Assembly (NCBI GenBank): GCA_900762945.1
Contig: CAAFIN010000117.1
Span: 1 to 7,135, forward strand
DNA: 7,135 nt
Origin: Clostridia bacterium
Lineage (GTDB): Bacteria > Bacillota > Clostridia > Christensenellales > Pumilibacteraceae
Direction of reading: 5' to 3'
Below are positions 1 through 6,395 of this stretch, one piece after another. Every line of letters begins with the position of its first letter. The first letter of the stretch is position 1. A model generated the notes under the pieces. That model ran no database searches and was not told the origin of the DNA. It saw only the letters and a list, made by a program, of their open reading frames with translations. The translations under genes and the position numbers were made by a program.

Positions 1-42
1 AAACTAAAATTAAATAAAATATCCTATTAAAAATTCGGGTTT

Positions 43-62
43 TAGGGCTAATTACCGCCCTA
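43..62 (-). terminator. Possible weak terminator hairpin after atpC
   Basis: Immediately after the atpC stop codon the minus strand reads TAGGGC, an 8-base loop GGTAATTA, then GCCCTA: a perfect 6-base-pair stem. A run of five T follows only after a further 9 bases (positions 33 to 29), so this is not a classical intrinsic terminator with the U-tract directly after the stem. The rest of positions 1 to 42 is very AT-rich, with no gene visible, in sharp contrast to the GC-rich operon. The location at the end of the ATP synthase operon is what one expects for a terminator or a 3' stabilising hairpin. I cannot tell which from sequence alone. Confidence 0.35.
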
Positions 63-473
63 TCACATCTTGTCTTGGGTATCTTTCGCTTTCAGCCTAT
101 TAAGCGCGCGGGCGATCTTGACTTCGGCGGCGCGGACGTCGTATTTACTCTTATGCACGCGGATCTCGTCGTTCGCTTCTTCCCACGCGCGGCGGGCGCG
201 GGCTTCGTCAATCTCGTCGGGGCGTTCGGCGGCTTCGACGAGCAACAGCACTTCGCCGTTCTCGATCTTGGCGATGCCGCTCGACACGAACGCGACGTGC
301 CGCTCATCGCCCTCGGCACGCTCTACGGTGCCGGGCGTGACCGCGATAACGGCGTTCGAGTGGCCTGCCATCACGCCGTACTTTCCGTCCAGCGTGGGGA
401 TAACGAGCGACTCGGTTTCTCCGTCGAAAAATACGCGGTCGGCGGCGAGAATTTTCAGTCTGAACGGTTTCAC
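63..473 (-). CDS. atpC: F1FO ATP synthase subunit epsilon
   Basis: Epsilon subunit of the F1 central stalk (136 residues, normal length). It binds gamma and the c-ring and in many bacteria restrains ATP hydrolysis. The N-terminal beta-sandwich covers about residues 1 to 84 and contains the family motif GKYGVMAGHSNAV at 30 to 42. A charged helical hairpin follows at about 87 to 128, so the C-terminal regulatory domain is present. The start is GTG at 473, inside a GTGA overlap with the atpD stop, with a strong GGGAGGAG Shine-Dalgarno 8 bases upstream within atpD. This implies translational coupling to beta. It is the last gene of the operon. Whether the C-terminal helices bind ATP or inhibit hydrolysis cannot be judged here. 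Confidence 0.96.
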   Translation of the reverse strand: MKPFRLKILAADRVFFDGETESLVIPTLDGKYGVMAGHSNAVIAVTPGTVERAEGDERHVAFVSSGIAKIENGEVLLLVEAAERPDEIDEARARRAWEEANDEIRVHKSKYDVRAAEVKIARALNRLKAKDTQDKM

Positions 474-1876
474 TGCGCGTTCTCCTCCCGTATCCGTTTC
501 GCCTTGGCGATTGCGTCGTCGATCGTGCCGACGTTATAGAACGCCGCTTCGGGCAGATCGTCGACTTCGCCGCGCACGATCATATCGAAGCCGCGCACGG
601 TTTCGGGAAGCGGCACGTACACGCCCTTAAGCCCCGTGAATTTCTCGGCGACGAACGTCGGCTGCGACAAAAACCTCTGCAGTTTTCTGGCGCGGTAAAC
701 GACGGCTTTGTCCTCGTCGGACAACTCGTCCATACCGAGGATCGCGATAATATCCTGAAGTTCGCGGTACTTCTCCAAAATCTGCTTGACCGCGGACGCG
801 ACTTCGTAATGCTTTTCGCCCACAATGCCCGGCTCGAGAATACGCGAGTTCGACTCAAGCGGATCGACGGCGGGATAAATGCCTTGCTCGGAAATCTTAC
901 GGCTGAGTACGGTAGTCGCGTCGAGGTGCGAGAACGTAGTCGCGGGCGCGGGGTCGGTAAGGTCGTCGGCGGGAACGTACACCGCTTGCACGGACGTAAT
1001 CGACCCGCTGCCGGTGGAAGTTATGCGCTCTTCGAGCCTGCCCATTTCCTCGGCTAGCGTGGGCTGATACCCGACCGCCGACGGCATGCGCCCGAGCAGC
1101 GTGGAAACTTCGCTGCCCGCCTGCACGAAACGGAAAATATTATCTATAAACAGTAATACGTTCTTGTGTTCCTCGTCGCGGAAATGCTCCGCCATGGTAA
1201 GCCCGGACAGCGCGACTCTCATTCTCACGCCGGGCGCTTCGTTCATCTGCCCGAAAACGAGCGCGGTACGATCGAACACGCCGCTCTCGCGCATTTCGCC
1301 GTAAAGGTCGTTGCCCTCGCGCGAGCGTTCGCCTACGCCCGCGAACACCGAGTACCCGCCCTTTTCCATAGCGACGTTGTGGATAAGTTCCTGAATAAGC
1401 ACGGTTTTACCGACTCCCGCGCCGCCGAACAAGCCGATCTTGCCGCCGCGCGGGTACGGCTCGAGAAGGTCGATAACTTTTATGCCCGTTTCGAGAATTT
1501 CCGACCCGGGGTTCTGCTCGGAAAACCGCGGGGGATCGCGGTGTACGGGCGCGCGCGGAGTATCCTCGGGCAGCGCTTCGCCGCCGTCGATAGGATCGCC
1601 CAGCACGTTGAACATGCGCCCCAGCACAGCCCTGCCGACGGGTACGGTTATGCCCTCGCCCGTCGCTTCGACTTTCATACCGGCGTACAGTCCTTCGCTT
1701 TCCGCAAGCATTATGCACCGCGCGACGGTGGGCGAAATATGGCTCGCTACTTCCATTATCCTGACTTTTCCGTCGTCGCCCGTGACCCGCAACGCTTCGC
1801 GGATCTTCGGAAGTCTGCCGCCCGCGAACGTCACGTCCGCGACCGATCCCGACACCTGAATTATCTTTCCGGTCAT
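470..1876 (-). CDS. atpD: F1FO ATP synthase subunit beta (catalytic)
   Basis: Catalytic beta subunit, which makes ATP from ADP and phosphate in the F1 head (468 residues from the chosen start, usual length). Numbering from MTGKIIQVSG: N-terminal beta-barrel at about 1 to 75; Walker A GGAGVGKT at 151 to 158 (K157, T158); catalytic glutamate in GERSREG at E183; Walker B LLFIDNIF at about 241 to 248 with D245; and DELSDED at 383 to 389, equivalent to the DELSEED lever that pushes gamma. All catalytic residues are intact. An in-frame TTG at 1906 would add ten residues but lacks a good ribosome-binding site. ATG at 1876 has GGAG 8 bases upstream and begins at the usual family position. It follows atpG after 45 bases and overlaps atpC by four. 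Confidence 0.98.
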   Translation of the reverse strand: MTGKIIQVSGSVADVTFAGGRLPKIREALRVTGDDGKVRIMEVASHISPTVARCIMLAESEGLYAGMKVEATGEGITVPVGRAVLGRMFNVLGDPIDGGEALPEDTPRAPVHRDPPRFSEQNPGSEILETGIKVIDLLEPYPRGGKIGLFGGAGVGKTVLIQELIHNVAMEKGGYSVFAGVGERSREGNDLYGEMRESGVFDRTALVFGQMNEAPGVRMRVALSGLTMAEHFRDEEHKNVLLFIDNIFRFVQAGSEVSTLLGRMPSAVGYQPTLAEEMGRLEERITSTGSGSITSVQAVYVPADDLTDPAPATTFSHLDATTVLSRKISEQGIYPAVDPLESNSRILEPGIVGEKHYEVASAVKQILEKYRELQDIIAILGMDELSDEDKAVVYRARKLQRFLSQPTFVAEKFTGLKGVYVPLPETVRGFDMIVRGEVDDLPEAAFYNVGTIDDAIAKAKRIREENAQ

Positions 1877-1884
1877 AATTTTTT

Positions 1885-1888
1885 CTCC
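1885..1888 (-). promoter_or_regulatory. Ribosome-binding site that fixes the atpD start
   Basis: The minus strand reads GGAG, then 8 bases (AAAAAATT), then ATG at 1876. This supports the internal ATG over the TTG at 1906, which would give a ten-residue N-terminal extension not usual in beta subunits. Confidence 0.8.
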
Positions 1889-1921
1889 GTTACGACGGGA
1901 TTTCAAAGAACGATCCCGCGT

Positions 1922-2803
1922 TTACTCTTGATTGTCTTTACGTCTGTACTTCGCGCCCGAAGCGATCTCTGTTATCTCGCGGGTTATCACGCTCTGACGA
2001 ACGTGGTTGTACTCGCGGCGAAGGTCGTCGAGCATGCTCCGCGCGTTGTCGTCGGCGGATTTCATGGCGTTCATTCTGGCGTTCTGCTCGGCGCAGAAAC
2101 TGTCCACGAGCGCGCTGTAAATAAACCCCGCGACGTAACTCGGCACTATATTTTGCAACACGGCCTCGGGCGAGGGCGAAAACTCGAACGCGACGCGCTT
2201 TTCCTTTTCGCCGGCGAATTCGCTGCTGTGGAACGGCAGAATACGCGCGGTCCTGACCTCGGGTTCCGCGCCCGGGGTAACGTCGGTATAGACGACGAAC
2301 AACTTGGAAAACTCGCCGCGGTCGAACGCCGACAGCAGTTCGCGCTCGATCTTACGCGAGCGCGACAGCGTGGGGCGCTGAGCGGAAAACGTAAAGTCCT
2401 CCTCGAACGCTCTGCCGTGAGCGCGGAAATATTCTCTGCCGTAATCGCCGATGACGTACAGCCGCGAATTGTCGTGCTCGGTCACGGCGCGCTCGACCTG
2501 CTTGATGATATTATGGTTGTACGCGCCGGCAAGCCCTTTGTCCGCGGTGATCGCAAGATAGCCGTAAGGCGCGTCGCCCGCAAAGCCGTCCTCGGGGTAA
2601 AAATACTTGCTCTCGAAGCGGTCGACGGTCTTGAAAATCCGCTTGATCTCCGCGGCGATAGCGTCGAAGTACGGCTTGGTTTTGGCAAGTTCGGACTTGG
2701 CTTTGCGTACTTTCGTCGACGACATAAGATACATCGCGTTGGTGATCTTTTCGGTTTCCGCCACGCTTTTCATGCGCGTTTTGATTTCTTTTGCACCCGC
2801 CAT
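1922..2803 (-). CDS. atpG: F1FO ATP synthase subunit gamma
   Basis: Gamma subunit (293 residues), the rotating central shaft that couples the c-ring to the three catalytic sites. The N-terminal helix begins MAGAKEIKTRMKSVAETEKI and continues TNAMYLMSSTKVRKAK, the classic gamma start. The central Rossmann-like domain contains DKGLAGAYN at 88 to 96, corresponding to the family's SDRGLCGGLN-type motif. The long C-terminal helix, about 222 to 287, contains ARMNAMKSADDNA and REITEIASGA, the segment that inserts into the alpha/beta hexamer. The ATG overlaps the atpA stop (TAATG), with AAGGTG 8 bases upstream, so translation is probably coupled to alpha. Nothing is truncated. A 45-base gap separates it from atpD. 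Confidence 0.97.
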   Translation of the reverse strand: MAGAKEIKTRMKSVAETEKITNAMYLMSSTKVRKAKSELAKTKPYFDAIAAEIKRIFKTVDRFESKYFYPEDGFAGDAPYGYLAITADKGLAGAYNHNIIKQVERAVTEHDNSRLYVIGDYGREYFRAHGRAFEEDFTFSAQRPTLSRSRKIERELLSAFDRGEFSKLFVVYTDVTPGAEPEVRTARILPFHSSEFAGEKEKRVAFEFSPSPEAVLQNIVPSYVAGFIYSALVDSFCAEQNARMNAMKSADDNARSMLDDLRREYNHVRQSVITREITEIASGAKYRRKDNQE

Positions 2804-4539
2804 TACGCTTTCACCTTATTTGCGGCGGCGCGTGCGATCGCAACGATAACTTCTCTCGCACCGTCGTCGAGAATCCCCGTCCGCGCGATACGCTCGGTTA
2901 CTTCCGCGCGTTCGGCGGCAAGATCCGCCAGCGTGACCTTTACCGCTTCTCCGACGCGCTTTTCGGGCAAGTCGTTATAAGCCTTGCCGAGCGCGGCGGC
3001 GAGAACGGCGACTTCCTGCCACTCCTCGTACGGCGAACCCGCGGGCTGACGAAGCACTTGCATAAGCGCGCCGCCGAAGCGGAGTTGGTTCTTGACCGCG
3101 TCGTCGAGGTCGCCCGAGAACTGCGTGAACACTTTCATTTCGCGGTACTGCGCGAGTTCGAGTCGCAAAGTGCCGGTAGCGGCTTTCATGGCTTTGGTCT
3201 GAGCCGCGCCGCCCACGCGCGATACGGACAAGCCGACGTTGACCGCGGGGCGCTGACCGGACAGGAACAGTTCGCTCTCGAGGAAGATCTGTCCGTCGGT
3301 AATGGAAATCACGTTGGTGGGGATATACGCGGACACGTCGCCCGCCTGAGTTTCGATAATCGGGAGCGCGGTGATACTGCCGCCGCCCTTTTCGGGGCTA
3401 AGGTGCGCAGAGCGCTCCAGTAGTCGCGAGTGCAGATAGAAAATATCGCCGGGGTAAGCTTCTCTGCCCGGGCTTCTCCCCAGTAGCAGACTGAGCGCGC
3501 GATACGCTACGGCGTGCTTGCTGAGGTCGTCGTACACGATAAGAACGTCGCCGCCCCTATTCATAAAGTACTCGGCGATCGCGGTGGCGGAGTACGGCGC
3601 GATATACTGAAGCGGCGCGGAGTCCGAAGCGGAAGCGAGCACGACCACGGTGTAGTCCATAGCGCCCTTGTCCGAAAGAAGTTTCACGGTTTTTGCGACC
3701 GAGCCGGCTTTCTGTCCGATCGCGACGTAAACGCACGTCACGTTCTTGCCCTTTTGGTTGAGTATCGCGTCTATCGCAATGCTCGTTTTGCCCGTCTGAC
3801 GGTCGCCGATAATCAGTTCGCGCTGACCCTTGCCGATCGGGAACATCGAATCTATAGTGAGTATGCCGGTTTTGAGCGGTTCGGTGACGGGGCTACGGTC
3901 AAGTATCGCGGGGGCGGGGCTTTCGACGGGCATAAAAGCGTCCGCTTCTATCTCGCCCTTGCCGTCGAGCGGCGCGCCGAGCGCGTCCACCACTCTGCCG
4001 ACTATGCCGTCCGATACCGGAACGCCCGCGGCTTTGCCCGTTCTGTAAACTTTATCGCCCGCGGCTACTCCGTTCTCGTCGAACAGAATAACGTCCGCGC
4101 CCGATTCGTACACGGACTGCGCCATACCGCGCGAGCCGTCGCCGAAAATCAGAATTTCGCCGTAGCGAACGCGGCTCAATCCCGTCACTTTCGCTACGCC
4201 GTCGCCGACGGACGCGACTACGCCCGTTTCTCTCGCGACGATACCGGGCTTGAACTCCTCGGCGGCGCGGGTGACGAGCGAAACGAGATCGCCGCTTCCC
4301 GCCGCAGCGGAAGTTACGGCGGCTTTCAGTTGCTCGAACTTGCCCTTTTCCGTCCAGTCGTAAGCGTCGCTGCCCGCGACCAGCCGAAAACCGTCGCCTA
4401 GCGCGTCGGTCAGGACGAATTCCAGCGTAATGTCCTCACCGTAGCGCTTTTTAAGGAACGTCAGAAACCGCGCGTACTGCGATTTCGTCGGTTCTTTCGT
4501 GGCGTAGAGAACGGCTTGGAGTTTATTCGTTTCCGTCAT
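2803..4539 (-). CDS. atpA: ATP synthase alpha with N-terminal delta-like domain
   Basis: Non-catalytic nucleotide-binding alpha subunit of F1, fused at its N-terminus to a domain like the C-terminal part of delta (578 residues; ordinary alpha is about 500). Residues 1 to 78 are the delta/OSCP-CTD-like domain (see separate entry). Residues about 79 to 95 are a linker plus a short helix like the usual alpha N-terminus. The alpha barrel starts near ETGVVASVGDGVAKVTGL (104 to 121). Walker A is GDRQTGKT at 245 to 252, and the arginine finger is R441 in SRVGGAAQ. The C-terminal helical domain runs to 578. ATG at 4539 has GGAGG 6 bases upstream and overlaps the atpF 3' end by 17 bases. No in-frame ATG, GTG or TTG occurs at residues 75 to 114, so an unfused alpha from an internal start is unlikely. 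No atpH is present in the operon. Confidence 0.97.
   Translation of the reverse strand: MTETNKLQAVLYATKEPTKSQYARFLTFLKKRYGEDITLEFVLTDALGDGFRLVAGSDAYDWTEKGKFEQLKAAVTSAAAGSGDLVSLVTRAAEEFKPGIVARETGVVASVGDGVAKVTGLSRVRYGEILIFGDGSRGMAQSVYESGADVILFDENGVAAGDKVYRTGKAAGVPVSDGIVGRVVDALGAPLDGKGEIEADAFMPVESPAPAILDRSPVTEPLKTGILTIDSMFPIGKGQRELIIGDRQTGKTSIAIDAILNQKGKNVTCVYVAIGQKAGSVAKTVKLLSDKGAMDYTVVVLASASDSAPLQYIAPYSATAIAEYFMNRGGDVLIVYDDLSKHAVAYRALSLLLGRSPGREAYPGDIFYLHSRLLERSAHLSPEKGGGSITALPIIETQAGDVSAYIPTNVISITDGQIFLESELFLSGQRPAVNVGLSVSRVGGAAQTKAMKAATGTLRLELAQYREMKVFTQFSGDLDDAVKNQLRFGGALMQVLRQPAGSPYEEWQEVAVLAAALGKAYNDLPEKRVGEAVKVTLADLAAERAEVTERIARTGILDDGAREVIVAIARAAANKVKA
4306..4539 (-). other. Delta/OSCP C-terminal-domain-like segment of AtpA
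   Basis: Residues 1 to 78 of the alpha protein. From VLYATKEPTKSQ onward they follow, from memory, the E. coli delta stretch beginning VISAAALSEQQ, with a single-residue shift: KKRYGEDITLEFVLTD opposite EKRLSRKVKLNCKIDK, GFRLVAGSDAYDW opposite GVIIRAGDMVIDG, and KGKFEQL opposite RGRLERL. The order is strand, helix, two strands, glycine turn, strand, then a (Y)DW/(I)DG turn and a final helix, as in the delta CTD, the part that grips the ends of the b subunits. The N-terminal six-helix domain of delta is absent. The domain sits where an atpH gene would normally start, directly overlapping atpF. The alignment was done by eye. Confidence 0.85.
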
Positions 4540-5065
4540 GCTTTCCCTCCGCTTCCGCTTCTTTCAGAAACGATTCGAAAGCCGCGTCGGTATCGCCCGC
4601 CACGATTTTGTCCTTGACGGCGAGCATAACCGCGTCCGCGAGTTCCGCTTTCGCTTTCTGCTCCGCTTCCGCTTTCGCTTTTTCCGCTTGCGCGGCGGCG
4701 TTCTTTAAGATAACGTCGGCTTCGCGTTCCGCTTCCGCCACGATTCCCGCACGGGCTTTCTCCGCGTCGAGCGCGGCGGCGGACTTCTTCTCTGCGATTT
4801 CCGCGTCCGCTCCCGCAAGTTTGTTTTCGTATTCGGTCTTTTTCGCTTCGGCTTCCTCGTCCTTGGCTTTTGCCGCGGCGTCGAGGTCGGCGTAGTATTT
4901 CTTACGCTTCTCGCCGTATTTTTTCACGGGCTTATATAGCAGAAAATACAACACCGCGAAAAGTATCGCGAAGTTAAGTAAGTGCAGTAAAATCTGCTTC
5001 CAGTCGATATTGAGCGGCACGCCCGCGGCGAGCATGCCTGTGCGCGCAATCACGATTCCGGTCAT
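4523..5065 (-). CDS. atpF: F1FO ATP synthase subunit b (peripheral stalk)
   Basis: Subunit b of the stator (180 residues, slightly long for the family's roughly 160 to 170). A short N-terminus is followed by LNIDWKQILLHLLNFAIL, with one membrane helix at about 23 to 44 ending YKPVKKYGEKRKKYY, the typical FLLYKPV-type boundary. Residues about 50 to 150 are a highly charged Ala/Lys/Glu-rich coiled coil. The C-terminal ELADAVMLAVKDKIV (141 to 155) and FESFLKEAE resemble the segment that binds delta. ATG at 5065 has TAGGAG 10 bases upstream, and that TAG is the stop codon of atpE. An alternative start at M11 would still keep the membrane helix. The only b gene here is a single copy, so a homodimer is expected. 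Its binding partner is probably the delta-like domain fused to alpha. Confidence 0.95.
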   Translation of the reverse strand: MTGIVIARTGMLAAGVPLNIDWKQILLHLLNFAILFAVLYFLLYKPVKKYGEKRKKYYADLDAAAKAKDEEAEAKKTEYENKLAGADAEIAEKKSAAALDAEKARAGIVAEAEREADVILKNAAAQAEKAKAEAEQKAKAELADAVMLAVKDKIVAGDTDAAFESFLKEAEAEGKHDGNE

Positions 5066-5078
5066 TGTTCGCCCGCTC

Positions 5079-5522
5079 CTACAGTACGAATATTACGAGG
5101 ATCGCGACGATCAACGCGTAAATGATCGCGGTTTCGATAAACACGAGTCCCAGCATAAGTCCGGAACTTATTTTCGAACTTGCTTCGGGCTGACGGGAAA
5201 TGGCTTCGTTGGACTTGGCGATTGCAAAGCCCATGGCGATAGCGCCCGCGGCGGCGGTGACGCCAACGACCACGGCGGCGGAAATCGCCTTGCTGCTCTT
5301 GGTATTATCTACGGTCGTTTCGGTAGTTTTCGTATCCGCGCCGTCGGTATTCTCACCTGCGGTTTCGCCGTCCGCCGCGCGCACGACGGTCAGTTGATCG
5401 CCCTCGGTCGCTTCGGCTTTCGCGGAAGATACGGCGTCGAACGCGAAGAACGCGATCGCTGCGATTGCGACGAGCGCAAGTATTCCGATAAGCGTACGGT
5501 TCAAAGTGTTTCTCTTAATCAT
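5079..5522 (-). CDS. atpE: ATP synthase subunit c with long N-terminal leader
   Basis: Proteolipid c subunit that forms the ion-carrying rotor ring. At 147 residues it is far longer than the usual 70 to 90. Residues 1 to 9 are basic (MIKRNTLNR) and 10 to 30 hydrophobic, ending VSSAKA-EA at 31 to 38, which looks like a signal peptide with an AxA site. Residues about 37 to 76 are an acidic Thr/Asp/Glu-rich linker. The c hairpin occupies about 77 to 147: TMH1, the cytoplasmic loop RQPEA at 110 to 114, then TMH2 with the ion-binding E130 in FIETAIIY. T131 and Y135 occupy positions used for Na+ ligation, but M97 replaces the Na+-type Gln. The start has AAAGGAG 10 bases upstream, the best site in the operon, fitting the need for many c copies. 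The hairpin is certain; leader cleavage is inferred. Confidence 0.93.
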   Translation of the reverse strand: MIKRNTLNRTLIGILALVAIAAIAFFAFDAVSSAKAEATEGDQLTVVRAADGETAGENTDGADTKTTETTVDNTKSSKAISAAVVVGVTAAAGAIAMGFAIAKSNEAISRQPEASSKISSGLMLGLVFIETAIIYALIVAILVIFVL

Positions 5523-5532
5523 AACGGTATTT

Positions 5533-5539
5533 CTCCTTT
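5533..5539 (-). promoter_or_regulatory. Strong ribosome-binding site of atpE
   Basis: The minus strand reads AAAGGAG, 10 bases before the atpE ATG, in the 30-base gap after atpB. It also fixes the long form of subunit c as the translated one: a start nearer the conventional hairpin would have no comparable site. Confidence 0.75.
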
Positions 5540-5552
5540 CATGAATCTAAGT

Positions 5553-6395
5553 TTATTTCGCCTCGTTACGTTCAGGCGTTTTGATTTTTTTGGGTTTAGG
5601 CAGCCGCGGTTCGGTGACTTCGCCGTAGAACAGCGCGGTCAGCATTGTCAGGACGTAGGCTTGGATAAGCGCGTGCAGCAGCGTGAACATCACGCCCACC
5701 AGCACCGGGATCACGAAACTCATCGCCGTGTAGTAGTACACGAGTTCGGTGACGAGCGCGCCCGAGAGCAGCGCTCCGAACAGACGGAAACTCATAGATA
5801 TCGGCAGCGAAAAGTCTTTGAGAGTTTTTCCCGCTCCGCGTATTCCGTTCGCGGCGATACCGCCGCCGAGGATCACGAGATACGACAGACAGCCCATCGT
5901 GACGGCGCCGTTTATGTCGGCGAGCGGCGCGGGTAACGAAATCGAATTCCCGTTTACGCACACGATCTGAAAACCGAACAGTTCGAACAGCGTGCCGATA
6001 AAGATATACGCCGCGGCGGTGAAAATGTACGCGCCTAAAAAGTCGTTTCTGTTCGGGCTGTTGGTTTTCGCCATGCGGTCGAACATACCCACCGCGTCCT
6101 CGAGAAACGTCTGGAAGCGTCCCGGAATTATCTTGAAGCGCGGAATAACGAACAAGCGTACTATCACCGCGAATATCGTTATTACGCCGGTCACGACGAA
6201 CGCCGATATCAGCCCGGGGTTTACGAGCAAGCCGAACAGACTGACTTTGTTGCTTTCATGCAGTACTTCGTCGCGCATCGCTCCGTTTATCGTTTCGTTA
6301 TCCGCGGGCGATTTCACCAGCAGTACCGCAACCAAAAGCGCCGCGATCGCAAGTCCGAACGTGCAAGCGGCTAGGATTTTATGCTTTTTAGTCAA
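5553..6395 (-). CDS. atpB: F1FO ATP synthase subunit a
   Basis: Subunit a (280 residues), the stator membrane channel that passes ions to and from the c-ring. The essential arginine is R204 in MSFRLFG (E. coli R210). The last helix contains Q245 in LIQAYVLTMLTALFYGE, equivalent to E. coli Q252. PLADINGAV at 157 to 165 and the following helices fit the family. At E. coli N214 and E219 this protein has A208 and A213, so the access half-channel differs; H241 near Q245 may compensate. Residues 1 to 27 form an extra basic/hydrophobic leader, followed by an acidic loop and then the usual first helix near 60 to 82. The start is TTG at 6395, chosen for AAGGAG 9 bases upstream and the basic MTKKHK beginning. 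It overlaps the upstream gene's end by 8 bases. Confidence 0.96.
   Translation of the reverse strand: MTKKHKILAACTFGLAIAALLVAVLLVKSPADNETINGAMRDEVLHESNKVSLFGLLVNPGLISAFVVTGVITIFAVIVRLFVIPRFKIIPGRFQTFLEDAVGMFDRMAKTNSPNRNDFLGAYIFTAAAYIFIGTLFELFGFQIVCVNGNSISLPAPLADINGAVTMGCLSYLVILGGGIAANGIRGAGKTLKDFSLPISMSFRLFGALLSGALVTELVYYYTAMSFVIPVLVGVMFTLLHALIQAYVLTMLTALFYGEVTEPRLPKPKKIKTPERNEAK

Noticed and set aside
1877..1906. Ten-residue N-terminal extension of beta from a TTG start
   Set aside because: There is no good Shine-Dalgarno sequence before the TTG, while the internal ATG has GGAG at 8 bases and matches the usual beta N-terminus.
1166..2980. A 604-codon open frame on the plus strand
   Set aside because: It lies fully antisense to atpD and atpG, whose products are unmistakable. 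GC-rich codons make long antisense frames common, and the translation shows no family motif or consistent composition.
3514..4401. A 295-codon plus-strand open frame opposite atpA
   Set aside because: It is antisense to conserved alpha sequence including Walker A. The predicted protein is Arg/His-rich without domains, so it is a coding shadow.
4608..4895. Repetitive-looking cgctt/cttccgctt-rich stretch
   Set aside because: It reflects the Ala/Glu/Lys-rich coiled coil of subunit b on the other strand and is not a regular DNA repeat.
5010..5936. A 308-codon plus-strand open frame opposite atpF, atpE and atpB
   Set aside because: It spans three genuine minus-strand genes and their gaps and has no recognisable motif.
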